From contig JBBQWQ010000033.1 in the NCBI GenBank assembly GCA_038210445.1, forward strand, positions 18,456 to 82,455: 64,000 nucleotides of DNA, read 5' to 3'. The translations under genes were made by a program, and so were the position numbers. This document shows, in pieces, positions 32,658-42,272 of the stretch. The notes beneath the pieces are model-generated. The model had not been told where the DNA came from, made no database searches, and worked only from the letters and a program-made list of their open reading frames with translations. The DNA is from JABFRG01 sp038210445 (lineage in GTDB: Bacteria; Myxococcota_A; Polyangia; Polyangiales; Polyangiaceae). Numbering within the stretch: position 1 is the first letter of the stretch; every line of letters begins with the position of its first letter.

Positions 32658-34277
32658 CGAAGCCACCGCGGGCTTGCGCACGCGCGCGAGGCCGGCTTTT
32701 TCCAGGGTGGCGCTCACCACGAGGGCGGTGCCTTCGTCCCACGCGTCGGCCATGATCTGCAGCCCCACGGGAAGGCCCTGGCCGTCGACCCCCGCGGGAA
32801 TGGATATGCCCGGGTGGCCGGTGAGGTTGCCGAGGAACGTGAAGCGGCAGAGCGCGTCGATGACCCGCGGATCGAGGAACCCGCACTGGCGCTCGAGCTC
32901 GCTCACCTTGGGCGCCGTGGTCTGGGTGGTGGGGAGGGCCAGCGCGTCCACTTCCTGGAAGACGTTCCGCAAATCGCGCCGCAGGCCGGCGCGAAGCCGC
33001 TGGGCGTCGCCGTAGTCGAGGGCGGAGAACGCGTCGAGCGAGGCGAAGCTCACCTGCAGATCGTGGCTCATCTCGTCGACATGATCGCGCCAGGCTTCGC
33101 GCAAGCCGGTACGGGCCTCGAGGGCGATGGTGATGTAACCAATGGCGGGCGCGTAGCGCACGAAGGGGAGGGTGACATCGCGGAGGATGGCGCCTTCCTT
33201 CACCAGCGCCGCCAGCGCCTCCTCGCACACCCGGGCGATGTCCGGCGGAGCGTCGGCCCACTCCGAGCGCGGCACGCCGATGACGAGGCCGCGCACACCG
33301 CTGTTGAGCATCGCCAGAAGCTCGCCGACGTTCGGCGCCTCGCGGGTCTCGGCGTCCTTGGGGTCGCTCGCGCCGCAGATCTCGAGCATGCGCGCGAGGT
33401 CCCAGGTGGAGGAAGCCAGCGGGCCCACGTGCGCCACCGTGCCGCCGGAAGGATCGCCTTCGCGACTGAGGCGCCCCCACGTGGGCTTGATGCCGAAGCA
33501 TCCGTTGATGGCGGCCGGAATGCGAATGGACCCGCCGCCGTCGGCGCCGAGCGCCAGCGGCACCAGACCGGTCGCCACGGCGACGCCCGATCCGGACGAG
33601 GATCCGCCGCACAGTCGGTCGCGATCGTGGGGGTTGCGCGGCATGTTCCGGAGCGGGCTCGCGCCGGAGGGCGTCATGCCGAATTCGGTCATGGTGGTGA
33701 TGCCGGTGGCGATGGCGCCGGCGTCTTTCAGGCGCGCCACGATGGTGGCGTCGACGGGCATGGGGTCTGCCGGCAAGAAGCGCGTGCCACAGCGGCGCGA
33801 GAGCCCGCGCACCGCGATCTGCTCCTTCACCGCGAAGGGCACGCCGTCGAGATCACCGCGCTGCTCCCCGCGCGCCCAGCGCAGGCTGGAGGCGTCGGCG
33901 TCGGCCAGCACGTCTTCTTCCCGGGTCTCGTAGAATACGGGGCAGCCAGCCCGCGCCAGCTCTTCCGCGCCTCGAAGCACGCGCAAAGCGATCTCCCGCG
34001 GCGTCGTTCGGCCCTCGCGATAGGCGCGCACGATGGCGTCGCTGGTGGGCGCCCATCCCTCGGGCGCGCCTCCCGCAGATGCCGCGCGAGCTCGCGGCGG
34101 GCGCGCGGGCCACGGCCGATTGTCGATGGGCCAGCGATCCCGCGCGGCGTCGGGCAGTGAGAGGAGCTTGTCGATACCGAGCTGGGCCCGGAACGAACGC
34201 TGGACCACGAACGAGCCGGGGCGGGTGCGGGCGAATGCGGCGAGGGCGGCGAGGGGGCGACCGGTGACACGGAGCAT
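32643..34277 (-). CDS. Amidase (amidase signature family)
   Basis: This 544-residue enzyme carries the amidase signature GGSSSGSGVAVATGLVPLALGADGGGSIRIP, with the Ser nucleophile and cis-Ser, and the catalytic Lys in VPFAVKEQI. The family hydrolyses linear amides such as indoleacetamide, aryl or fatty-acid amides, and includes GatA; the N-terminal ~60 residues are unusual and there is no GatB/GatC nearby, so a role in tRNA amidation is unlikely. The start at 34277 gives the full length; it is divergent from a membrane-protein gene whose start is only about 93 bp away. Confidence 0.9.
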   Translation of the reverse strand: MLRVTGRPLAALAAFARTRPGSFVVQRSFRAQLGIDKLLSLPDAARDRWPIDNRPWPARPPRARAASAGGAPEGWAPTSDAIVRAYREGRTTPREIALRVLRGAEELARAGCPVFYETREEDVLADADASSLRWARGEQRGDLDGVPFAVKEQIAVRGLSRRCGTRFLPADPMPVDATIVARLKDAGAIATGITTMTEFGMTPSGASPLRNMPRNPHDRDRLCGGSSSGSGVAVATGLVPLALGADGGGSIRIPAAINGCFGIKPTWGRLSREGDPSGGTVAHVGPLASSTWDLARMLEICGASDPKDAETREAPNVGELLAMLNSGVRGLVIGVPRSEWADAPPDIARVCEEALAALVKEGAILRDVTLPFVRYAPAIGYITIALEARTGLREAWRDHVDEMSHDLQVSFASLDAFSALDYGDAQRLRAGLRRDLRNVFQEVDALALPTTQTTAPKVSELERQCGFLDPRVIDALCRFTFLGNLTGHPGISIPAGVDGQGLPVGLQIMADAWDEGTALVVSATLEKAGLARVRKPAVASSILE

Positions 34278-34370
34278 CGGCGCATGTTGCCCGTGAATTT
34301 CGCCAATTTCGAGGATCTTCGGGCGCCGCGAATCACGTTCGCCGCCGCATCCTTGGTGTACGCTTCGACC

Positions 34371-35729
34371 GTGAACGCCTATCGCAACGCCATCTCCGCT
34401 CGCGCGTGCATTTGCCCCCGATGTTTCGCGCCATCCTTCGGTCCGGTGGCAGGCGGTCCCGCGGTCTGCGGTCGCTGCCAGACGTCGATAATCCTGCGCG
34501 AGCGCGACGGCCTCTTCGCGTCGCTGCTCCCGTCGCCCGGCGCGAATCCGCACGATCCCGGGCGCATGGCGAACCTACGGGCGCAAGATGGCCGACCCCG
34601 CGTGCCTTCGCCGTCCTTGCAAGGGCTCCTCGGCGGCATGGCGATCATGCCCGGGCGCCAGGACGAGGCGCTCCGCATCTGGCAGAGCATGCGCGAGCGG
34701 GGCGAGGCGGGCGACGTCACGGTGAGCGAGGACCTGGCTACGCTCACCATGCTTCTTTGCCAGTACGAAACGAACCGCGACAACCTACCGTTCGTCAAGG
34801 CCCTCACCGAGAGCGCCCTCGACGCCGTGGTGCTGCCTCGGCACCGTCAGGAGCAGCTCGGCCGACTCTGTCGCTTCGCGCTGGCAGAGGGCAACGTGCC
34901 AGTGGCCCAGGCATTCTTCTCGGTCATGAACCCATGCGCCGCGGAGCTCGAGGCCGACACCGAGTACCGGCTCTCGGCGGCGGTGCTGGCCATCATCGAG
35001 CGCGATCCCGGGCGCGCGCTCCAGTGGCTCGGACCGCAGAAAGATGCCGTCCCCATCGCCGACTCGGTCGATGCCATGGCTTCGGTGTTCCGCGCCCACG
35101 CCTACGAGATGATGGGCAACGTTCAGGCCGCCGCGCAGATCCTGCGAGAGCTCCCCTCGCCGGAGATCCTCCCGCTGGTGCAGTCGCGCTTTGCGGGGCT
35201 GGGGCTCTGCGCTTCGTCGGGCGTCACCTATCGCCAGACGGCGACCCAGGAAGGCGCATCGCGGGCGGCTTCGCAGGCGGGCAACATCGGCTGCCTGTTC
35301 GGCGCCATCTTCATGTTGGTGGGCGCGATCATGCTGATGGTGGGTAGCGGCATCTTCATTGGCAGCGGGTTCGATCTCGATTCGCCCGCCGCCGTGGGAG
35401 AGCTCATTCCTGCAGGCATCGGCAGTGTGTTCTTCACCATCGGACTGGTGTCGCTGCTGCGGGCTCGGGCCGCCGCCAAGCGCGCCGCCTGGATTCGCAC
35501 CCATGGCATTGCCCTCACCGGTCGCATCGCCCGCGCCGAGCCCACCGGTACCCGTATCAACAACGAGCCGGTGCTTCGCTTCGTGGTGCAGGTGCAAGGG
35601 CCGCAGGGCCCGTACGAAGCCTCGTTCAAGCGGCTCATGAACATGTTGCAGGCTGCATCTATGATCGGCCAGACGGTACGGGTCCGGGCCGACCCGCGAA
35701 ACCTCTCGGAGATCATCCTCGAGGAGTAG
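34371..35729 (+). CDS. Membrane protein with zinc ribbon, TPR-like and DUF3592-like parts
   Basis: About 452 residues from the GTG at 34371, chosen because a start at 34284 would leave only 6 bp to the divergent amidase gene. A zinc-ribbon-like motif CICPRCF...VCGRC opens the protein, followed by an alpha-helical middle that looks like TPR-type repeats (ETNRDNLPFVKALTESALDAV, RALQWLGPQKDAVP), then two hydrophobic segments around residues 310-370 (GCLFGAIFMLVGAIMLMVGSGIFIGSG and AGIGSVFFTIGLVSLL), and a DUF3592-like C-terminal domain (ALTGRIARAEPTGTRINNEPVLRFVVQVQG). Function unknown. Confidence 0.75.
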   Translation: MNAYRNAISARACICPRCFAPSFGPVAGGPAVCGRCQTSIILRERDGLFASLLPSPGANPHDPGRMANLRAQDGRPRVPSPSLQGLLGGMAIMPGRQDEALRIWQSMRERGEAGDVTVSEDLATLTMLLCQYETNRDNLPFVKALTESALDAVVLPRHRQEQLGRLCRFALAEGNVPVAQAFFSVMNPCAAELEADTEYRLSAAVLAIIERDPGRALQWLGPQKDAVPIADSVDAMASVFRAHAYEMMGNVQAAAQILRELPSPEILPLVQSRFAGLGLCASSGVTYRQTATQEGASRAASQAGNIGCLFGAIFMLVGAIMLMVGSGIFIGSGFDLDSPAAVGELIPAGIGSVFFTIGLVSLLRARAAAKRAAWIRTHGIALTGRIARAEPTGTRINNEPVLRFVVQVQGPQGPYEASFKRLMNMLQAASMIGQTVRVRADPRNLSEIILEE

Positions 35730-35775
35730 CGCGCGTTTGGCGCACAAAGAGACGAGCGTGTATCCTTCAGGGTAG

Positions 35776-36777
35776 ATGACCCCGCTTCCGCTCCTGGCGC
35801 ACTTGCCTCTGGCCCTTCGCGCGCGCGCAGTTACGCTGGGCGCCGAGGTGCTCTCCACGTTGGGCTACGCGCTGCCGGAAGCGCGTCCCGCGCGGTACGC
35901 GGTGAAAGTGCATGTCAACCGGGCTTATGGCGAGAAGGGCGCGCCCCATCGGCTCGACGTGTACGTGCCCACCCGCGCGCGCACGCCCCTGCCGAGCGTC
36001 ATGTACGTGCACGGCGGCGGGTTCACCATGCTCTCCAAGAACACCCACCGGGTCATGGCGCTGTCGCTGGCCCGCCGCGGTTTCCTGGTGTTCAACGTCG
36101 ACTATCGGCTAGGGCCCCGGCACCGGTACCCGGCCCAGCTGGAAGACACGACGCAGGCGCTGCTCTGGGTCCGCGACAACGCAGCTCGCTACGGCGGCGA
36201 CCCCGCGCGCATTGGTCTCGCGGGCGAATCCGCGGGCGGCAACCTGGTGCTCGCGCTGGCGCTCGCCACCGCCCACCGGTTCGACGCAGCGTTCGCGCGC
36301 ACCTTGTTCGACAGTGGCCTGGTCCTCCGCGGCGTGGCCTCCACTTATGGATTCCATGATCTGACCGACATCGACGGATACCTTGCGCGCGCCAAGATCT
36401 CCGCGTGGGCGCGCGACATCATTCGCGGCTCGGCGCACGGCTATGTGGGCACCGACGTTCGGCGGGCGGCCCGCGAGGCCCCGCTCACGAGCCCCTTGCT
36501 TTATCTCGAGAGCGATCGAGTTCTCACGCGTCCGTTGCCGCCCTTCTTCGTCGACGCGGGGACGCGCGATCCGCTCCTCGACCAGTCGCGCCGCTTGGCG
36601 CACGCGCTCGAGTCGCGGCGCGTACCGTGCGAGCTGCACCTGATGCCGGGGGAAATTCACGGTTACGACGCCATGGTGTGGCGGCCGGCAGCCCAGGCGA
36701 AGTGGCGCGCCGCGAGCGCCTTCTTTCGGCGCAACATGCGCGCGGCAGAGCTCTGCTCGACGGCTCTCGCTACGTGA
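35776..36777 (+). CDS. Alpha/beta hydrolase, HSL-family esterase
   Basis: This 333-residue esterase has the oxyanion-hole motif HGGGF (in SVMYVHGGGFTML), the nucleophile elbow GESAGGN (in IGLAGESAGGNLVLA), the acid residue near DAGTRDPLLD and His in EIHGYDAMVW. The arrangement matches the hormone-sensitive lipase/carboxylesterase group. No signal peptide is visible, so it is probably cytoplasmic; natural substrate unknown. A pair of hairpins follows between it and the ApaG gene. Confidence 0.9.
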   Translation: MTPLPLLAHLPLALRARAVTLGAEVLSTLGYALPEARPARYAVKVHVNRAYGEKGAPHRLDVYVPTRARTPLPSVMYVHGGGFTMLSKNTHRVMALSLARRGFLVFNVDYRLGPRHRYPAQLEDTTQALLWVRDNAARYGGDPARIGLAGESAGGNLVLALALATAHRFDAAFARTLFDSGLVLRGVASTYGFHDLTDIDGYLARAKISAWARDIIRGSAHGYVGTDVRRAAREAPLTSPLLYLESDRVLTRPLPPFFVDAGTRDPLLDQSRRLAHALESRRVPCELHLMPGEIHGYDAMVWRPAAQAKWRAASAFFRRNMRAAELCSTALAT

Positions 36778-36786
36778 CATTTGCTA

Positions 36787-36834
36787 GCAATAACAAGTTG
36801 TTGCGTGCTTGTTTGTGGGGGAGCGCTCCCACAA
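36787..36834. repeat. Two inverted repeats between esterase and apaG
   Basis: The first repeat, GCAATAAC-AA-GTTGTTGC (36787-36804), has one mismatch. The second (36813-36834) pairs TTGTGGG...GAGC with GCTCCCACAA, with two extra G in the left arm. They lie 9 bp after the esterase stop. No T-run follows, so a terminator is not certain; an operator for apaG is an alternative. Confidence 0.5.
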
Positions 36835-36874
36835 TCACTTGAAAGACGTGCGGCCTCGTGGCACTGACGTACAC

Positions 36875-37270
36875 GTGAGCCCAACGTCGTCCGTCGCCGT
36901 GACCGAAGGAATCCGCGTGCGTGTCCATGCGGTGTACGTCCCCGAGCAGTCAGCCCCCGCCCAAAAGCGCTACGTGTTCGCCTACACGATTCGCCTCTCC
37001 AACGAGGGCAAGGAGACGGCCCAGCTGCGGAGCCGCCACTGGATCATCACCGACGGCGGGGGCAAGGTCGAAGAGGTGCGCGGGCCCGGCGTGGTGGGCA
37101 AGCAGCCGGTGCTCAAGCCGGGCGAGGAGTTCGAGTACACCAGCGGATGCGTGCTCGGGACGCCGCGCGGCGAGATGAAGGGCACCTACCAGATGGTGCG
37201 CCTCGACGGCCGCGGCTTCGATGCCAGCATCGCGCCCTTCTACCTGGCGCTGCCGTACACGCTGAACTGA
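36875..37270 (+). CDS. apaG: ApaG-like protein
   Basis: This protein of about 131 residues (GTG start at 36875) matches ApaG in length and sequence: TEGIRVRVHAVYVPEQSAP, then RYVFAYTIRLSNEGKETAQLRSRHWIITDGGGKVEEVRGPGVVGKQPVLKPGEEFEYTSGC and MKGTYQMV. ApaG-type proteins have an immunoglobulin-like fold; in E. coli the gene is linked with ksgA/apaH and has been tied to cobalt/magnesium handling, which is not settled. The cyaY gene follows 41 bp later. The start is chosen by alignment with the family. Confidence 0.9.
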   Translation: MSPTSSVAVTEGIRVRVHAVYVPEQSAPAQKRYVFAYTIRLSNEGKETAQLRSRHWIITDGGGKVEEVRGPGVVGKQPVLKPGEEFEYTSGCVLGTPRGEMKGTYQMVRLDGRGFDASIAPFYLALPYTLN

Positions 37271-37311
37271 CCGCTGAGCCGGGCGCGAGAGTGGTGCTAG
37301 AGCTTCGGTCC

Positions 37312-37635
37312 ATGGACGAAGTCACCTACGCGAATCTGGCCGACGGAACCTTCACCAACATCGTGCGCGCGCTCGACGCCCTCGACGCCGAGGACGTAGA
37401 CTGCGATCGCGCAGGCGACGTGCTCACGCTCACGTTCAAGAGCGGCAAGCGCTGCATCGTGAACACCCAGCGGCCCACGCGCCAGGTGTGGGTCGCGTTC
37501 GGTACCCAGGCCTGGCATTTCTCGTACGACGGCGACAAGAGCGCCTGGCTCGACGACAAGGGCCGGCCGGGCGATTTGCTCAGCACCCTCGCCGGCATCG
37601 TCAAGGGCGAGTCGGGGCAGTCGCCTTCGTTCTGA
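37312..37635 (+). CDS. cyaY: Frataxin-type iron donor CyaY
   Basis: This 107-residue acidic protein is the usual size of CyaY. It begins MDEVTYANLADGTFTNIVRALDALDAEDVDCDRAGDVLTLTF, with the acidic first helix of frataxins; then GKRCIVNTQRPTRQVWVAFGTQAWHFSYDG matches the conserved beta-sheet (NxQxPxxQIWLA...HF). Frataxins regulate cysteine desulfurase and supply or sense iron during ISC assembly. It lies on the other side of the TPR gene from the ISC operon. Its stop is 2 bp from the convergent stop of the TPR gene. Confidence 0.92.
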   Translation: MDEVTYANLADGTFTNIVRALDALDAEDVDCDRAGDVLTLTFKSGKRCIVNTQRPTRQVWVAFGTQAWHFSYDGDKSAWLDDKGRPGDLLSTLAGIVKGESGQSPSF

Positions 37636-37637
37636 GC

Positions 37638-40600
37638 TCAGGCGCCGACTGCTACGCCAATGGCCAGGCGCAGCTCGGCGTACTCGTCGCTCACCGCGAA
37701 GGCGTAGAGCTCGCCGAGCTTCTCGGTTGCTTGCCCGTCGTCGACTTGCTGCGAATACCAGATGGCGCCGCCGTTGGCGGTGCCGCAAAGAAGCAGTGCG
37801 GCGCGAGCGCACGATGCGTGGGCTAGAAACAGCCAGCGACGCACGTCGAGCTTGGAGCCGATGCGGGCCGCTTCGTCGAGGATACGTCGCACCTCGCCCT
37901 GGGCCTCCGGCGTCATGGCCCCGAAGAGCTGCGCATCTTTCTGGGCGGCGCGCGCCAGCAGCGTCGAAAGCTCCTTCAGGGTCGGAAAGAACGCCATCGC
38001 CGCGAGCTCCGGGCGCTGCGTCGCGAGCATCAGCCCTACCTCGAACAAGAGCGCGTCGCCGGTGGACGCGAGCGGACCCGCCGACACCGCCACCGAGCCG
38101 GCGGGCAGCATGCGCGGCGTGAAGGCACGCGGCAGCTGTCCGGCATAGAGCGCAGGTGGCGCCATGCCGAGGATCTCCGCGCCATCGGCCACGCACGCGT
38201 GCACGTAGTCGGCGATTTGCGAGTGGTGTGCGGTGAACGCAAGGGGCTCTCCGTCCATGCGTCCGTCGGCGCGCAAGGCCGCTGGGCACAGATGACGAAA
38301 CAGCGTGGTCAGCGTCGCGTCGAGCTCCGGATGCAGCAGGTGCGATCGCCACGCATCTTCGGTGAGCGTGCCGGGTACGGTGGCCGGCGGGTACGGAGGA
38401 TAGTCCGCGTAGTACGCCGCGTGCTCGCCCACGAGCTCCGAGAGCTGAGCGAGCACGTCGAGGGCATTCCATGCCTTGTCGTAGGCTTGTTCGCGCAAGA
38501 AGAGCTCGTGCAGCGTAACGTAGTACGAAGGAACCAAAGGCTCGCTGCGCACCGCGTCGCGGGTAAGCGCGATGGTCTCCACGTGGCGGCCCAAGAGCAC
38601 CGCCAGCTCCAGCTGCATGCGGCGGACCTCGGCGTCCTTCGCGTCGAGGTTGCGCGCGGCGGCGAAGGCCTGCAAGGCGCTCTCGTTGTCGCGGAGGCGG
38701 TCGCGATAGATGAGGCCCAGTTGCTTCCACAGCTCGAACACCAGCTTGGGCTCGGCGCGGTCTCGGGCGCGGGCCAGCATCTTCCGATACGCGCGCTCGA
38801 GATCGCCCCACTCGCGAGCCTCGGTGAGGGCGCGCACGAGTCGCTCGAAGGCGTCGAGACGGCCCCCGTCGAGGTCGAGGATCTCCTCGAGCACCTGCGA
38901 GAGCGCCGGCGTGTCGCGGAGCTTTCCCTCGACGACGTTGGCGAGCTCCGAGAGCGCCTGCAGCCGGGCCTCGCCCTGGTTGGCGTCGGCGTCGTCGCGC
39001 AGCATGCGGGCGAGCTTTTGCCAGTCGCCGGCTTCTTCGTAGGCCCAGGTGAGCGTCTCTCGGAGCCAGGGATCGTTCTGCTTGATGCGTCGGGCTTCCT
39101 CGAAGGCCGAGATGGCGGCTCGCAGATCGTTCTCGCGCCGGGCCCAGATGTCGCCCGCTTGGGTGAGCTTCACGAAGCGGTCTTCCGCCGAGCCCATGAC
39201 CCGCGCCAGGTGCATCTTGGTGCGCGCGGCTTCCTTCCAGTCGCGCGCGCCTACGAAGATGCGCTCGAGCATCTCCAGCGCCTCCACGTCGTCGGGAGCT
39301 TGGTGCAGGAGCCGATCGAGCACGGCGCGTGCGCGCTCGGGATCACCCGCGAGCTGCAGCGACTTTGCCAGCCGAAGGAGCGCCGCCGGCGAGAGCGTGC
39401 GGGCCATCTCGGCGATGCGTGCGAGCTCTCCGCGCGCCCGCCCCAGAGACTCGGGATCGACGCGCGTGGTGACCTCGAGCAGATCGTCGCGTGCGCCGTT
39501 GTCGCTGGGCGTAAAGTGGAAGGCGGCCAGTGCCGCATCGAGGGCCCGCTCGAGCTCACCGAGCGAAGCGGAGATGCGCGTCAGAAGGCGCCGTCGCCGA
39601 AGGCCTGTCTGCGCGTCGCGCGAGCGATCGGCCGCGATGACGGCCTGCTCGCATAGCGGGTAGGCCTCGCGAAACTGGCCTCGATCCACGTAGTGATCGA
39701 GCAGCGCGTCGACGGCCGCCAGGTTGTGCGGGTCGCGCCGATGCGCTTCTGTGAGCGCTTCGACGAAGCCCGGCAGATCACCGCGGTCCCGTCGCTCGTC
39801 GGCAACCGCCACCAGCAGCTCGGCGGCGCGCTCCGGCGCTTCGGTCGCCTGGGCGCGTCGATGAAAGAGCGAATCGGCGCGCTGGTCGTCGCCGGCGCTG
39901 CGGGCCAGTTGCTCCAAGGCTTCCAGCGCGCGCACGCTCTTCTTGTCGAGCTCGGCGGCCTTCTCGAACTGGAGCTTGGCGCCCAGCGCGTCGCCCTCGT
40001 CGTGCAGCAGCACCTCGCCAAGCTCCACGTGCAGAGCCGAAGCTTCGCGCTTGTCTTTGGTGAGCTCCGCCACGCGAATGCCCCACGCCACCGCATCGGC
40101 GACCCGACCGAGGCCGGTGGCGATGCGCCGCAGCTCCACGAAGGCCCGCCGATTCTTCTCGTCGGCGATGGTCACCGTCCGCCACGCATCGAGCGCGGCG
40201 TCGGCGTCGCCCACCTGGTTTTCCAGGAGCGTGGCGGCGTTGACCATGAGCTCGATCTTGGCCTTGACCGACTGCGTGAAGGCTGCGCGGGCCAGCATGG
40301 CCTGGGCCACGCCTTCGTGATCGCCGAGCCGGCCCTTGGCGCGCTCCACCAAAACCCATGCTTTGTTCCGGTGCGACTCGACCCCCAAGCACGGCTCCAC
40401 CGTGGCCACTGCCCGCGCAGGATCGCCGAGCTTCTCGTACTCTTCGGCGAGCTTCACGCGCAGATCGAGGCCCTTGCGCTCGTCGGTGGCCAGCGCCACC
40501 TCGCGCTCGAGCATGACGACCACCTGGGCGCCGTCTCCGCGGGCGCGGGCCAGTCGTTCGAGGCCCTTCATGGCATCGGCCAGGTCGGGGTTCTCGTCGA

Positions 40601-42161
40601 GCGCTGTCTGGTAGTATTCCTCGGCGGTCTTCTTCTGATCGAGCGGCCCCTCGTGAAGCTCTGCCAAGGCAAGGAGCAGTCGCTTGCGATCGTCTTTGCG
40701 CGTGGCGCGCTCCACCGCGAGCAGCAAGTTCTTCTTCTGTCCGATGAGATCGCCGACCGCGCGGGCCTCGTTGGCGCGGCGCTCCAGCATGAACGGGTGC
40801 GCCGGATCGGCTTTTTGCAGATGCGCGAAGAACTCGGTGGCCACGTCGCGGCGCTTGAGCTCGAAGACGTGCCAGCGCGCCAGAAGGGCGAGGTAGGCGC
40901 CGCGCTCGGCGGGGGTCTTGGTGCGTTCGGCGGCCGCTTGCAGCTTACGCGCTGCGTCTTGCCAGCGGCCCTGGGCATGACCGCCCAGCGCATGGGCCAC
41001 GCGCTCCAGGCCCTCTTGCGATGCGTCGCGGTTCGGCGCAGCCAGCACCGATGCGAAGTACTCGGTGAAGGCGCCGTCGAGGTCTGCCAGCTCGGCTTCT
41101 GCCACCATGGCCGCTTCGAGGTGCAACTGCGCCCGCTCTTCGGTCTCGGTCGAGAGCCTTGCGTGGGTGGCGTAGACCGAGAAGAGTGCGCCCCAATCGC
41201 CCTCTGCGCGGAGGGCGTCGGCGCGCGCTGGATCGAACGGATCTACGACTTCGAGCTCGGCCTCCACCTCCATGGCTTCGGCCAGGCTCTCTTCCGGCAG
41301 CGCCTGATCGGTCTCTCGCGCCACGTCGTCGTCCTCGAGGTCTTCTTCCAGATCGCCTTCGTAGGGTTCGGCTTCCGGGGCCTCCTCGGGCGCCGCGTTC
41401 ACGAGCATCCGCGTGGCCTCGAAGTCCACTTCCGGCGCGCGCGCCTCGGCCTGCGACTGCGCCGGGTCTTCTCGCTCGAACACTTCGGTTCGCGAAGGCG
41501 GCGCTTCGGACGGCGGGTGCAGCTCTGCCGGTGGGGGCACGCTCGCGCGCCGCAGCTTGTTCTGCAGTGCGGTGAGCGTCTCCGCGGTGGTCGAGTCGAC
41601 CGGGTAGTCCTCGATGAAGCGCCGGTTCTCCTCGAGGGTCGACGGCGCCGGCGCGGAGGCCGCACCGGGGCCGCGGGAGTCTTCGAGCGCCGCGAGCTCG
41701 CCACTCGCATCTTCCTGAGGACCGGCGAACGCGTCGATCTCCCCGGTCGTGATCTGGCGCTCGCGGATGGTGGCCGGCTGCGGGCCGGATGATGCAGGCG
41801 AAATCGCGCCGTACTCTCGTGATCGCGGCGGCGGCGCGGGCGGCGGGGGCGGCGGCCGTGAAGGGCGCGGCAGCTCCCGGGCGATGCCGGCGCCCCGAGC
41901 CGGCTCCGCGGGGTCGAACGCGTGGGGTGCCAAGAGCAGGTCTTCCCGCGCAAAGACGTCGGTGTCGTCTGCGCCGTCCTCCTCGTCGTCCATCTCGATG
42001 TCGACGCTGTCGGCGGCTTTGCGCAGGGGCGGCGCCTTGGGCTTTCCCCAGACCTGCTCCGGGGGGCCGGCCACGCGTCGGGAGGGCGGTGCGGGCGGTG
42101 CGGGCGGTGGCGGTGGCGCCTTGCTGGGGCGGCCCGCGTCGTCTTGCTTGTTGTCCGCCAC
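37638..42161 (-). CDS. Giant TPR-repeat protein
   Basis: About 1507 residues from the GTG at 42161; an ATG at 42203 would add 14. The first ~330 residues are Pro/Glu/Ala-rich and disordered (e.g. PPPPPAPPAPPSRR). The rest, about 330-1250, is a chain of TPR-like helix pairs (AEEYYQTALDENPDLADAMKGLERLARARGD is a clear unit; several units share the W-x-x-L-x-x-x-Y spacing). The last ~250 residues form a separate globular part (TLTEDAWRSHLL..., FFPTLKELSTLL). No signal peptide or membrane helix. Related long TPR proteins are common in myxobacteria; function unknown. It is divergent from the ISC operon promoter region. Confidence 0.82.
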   Translation of the reverse strand: MADNKQDDAGRPSKAPPPPPAPPAPPSRRVAGPPEQVWGKPKAPPLRKAADSVDIEMDDEEDGADDTDVFAREDLLLAPHAFDPAEPARGAGIARELPRPSRPPPPPPAPPPRSREYGAISPASSGPQPATIRERQITTGEIDAFAGPQEDASGELAALEDSRGPGAASAPAPSTLEENRRFIEDYPVDSTTAETLTALQNKLRRASVPPPAELHPPSEAPPSRTEVFEREDPAQSQAEARAPEVDFEATRMLVNAAPEEAPEAEPYEGDLEEDLEDDDVARETDQALPEESLAEAMEVEAELEVVDPFDPARADALRAEGDWGALFSVYATHARLSTETEERAQLHLEAAMVAEAELADLDGAFTEYFASVLAAPNRDASQEGLERVAHALGGHAQGRWQDAARKLQAAAERTKTPAERGAYLALLARWHVFELKRRDVATEFFAHLQKADPAHPFMLERRANEARAVGDLIGQKKNLLLAVERATRKDDRKRLLLALAELHEGPLDQKKTAEEYYQTALDENPDLADAMKGLERLARARGDGAQVVVMLEREVALATDERKGLDLRVKLAEEYEKLGDPARAVATVEPCLGVESHRNKAWVLVERAKGRLGDHEGVAQAMLARAAFTQSVKAKIELMVNAATLLENQVGDADAALDAWRTVTIADEKNRRAFVELRRIATGLGRVADAVAWGIRVAELTKDKREASALHVELGEVLLHDEGDALGAKLQFEKAAELDKKSVRALEALEQLARSAGDDQRADSLFHRRAQATEAPERAAELLVAVADERRDRGDLPGFVEALTEAHRRDPHNLAAVDALLDHYVDRGQFREAYPLCEQAVIAADRSRDAQTGLRRRRLLTRISASLGELERALDAALAAFHFTPSDNGARDDLLEVTTRVDPESLGRARGELARIAEMARTLSPAALLRLAKSLQLAGDPERARAVLDRLLHQAPDDVEALEMLERIFVGARDWKEAARTKMHLARVMGSAEDRFVKLTQAGDIWARRENDLRAAISAFEEARRIKQNDPWLRETLTWAYEEAGDWQKLARMLRDDADANQGEARLQALSELANVVEGKLRDTPALSQVLEEILDLDGGRLDAFERLVRALTEAREWGDLERAYRKMLARARDRAEPKLVFELWKQLGLIYRDRLRDNESALQAFAAARNLDAKDAEVRRMQLELAVLLGRHVETIALTRDAVRSEPLVPSYYVTLHELFLREQAYDKAWNALDVLAQLSELVGEHAAYYADYPPYPPATVPGTLTEDAWRSHLLHPELDATLTTLFRHLCPAALRADGRMDGEPLAFTAHHSQIADYVHACVADGAEILGMAPPALYAGQLPRAFTPRMLPAGSVAVSAGPLASTGDALLFEVGLMLATQRPELAAMAFFPTLKELSTLLARAAQKDAQLFGAMTPEAQGEVRRILDEAARIGSKLDVRRWLFLAHASCARAALLLCGTANGGAIWYSQQVDDGQATEKLGELYAFAVSDEYAELRLAIGVAVGA

Positions 42162-42272
42162 GTAGGCAGTTTCGCACAAATCGGGCGCGACCTCATCTGG
42201 CATCCCGCGGTCAAGCCGCCGGATGTCGAAGCATTCCCCAGAGGTGCAACGGCAGCGAGGCCACCCCAGACC

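Noticed and set aside
39693..41792. Long open frame on the plus strand opposite the TPR gene
   Set aside because: Composition is antisense-like and shows no domain; the minus-strand TPR repeats are clear.
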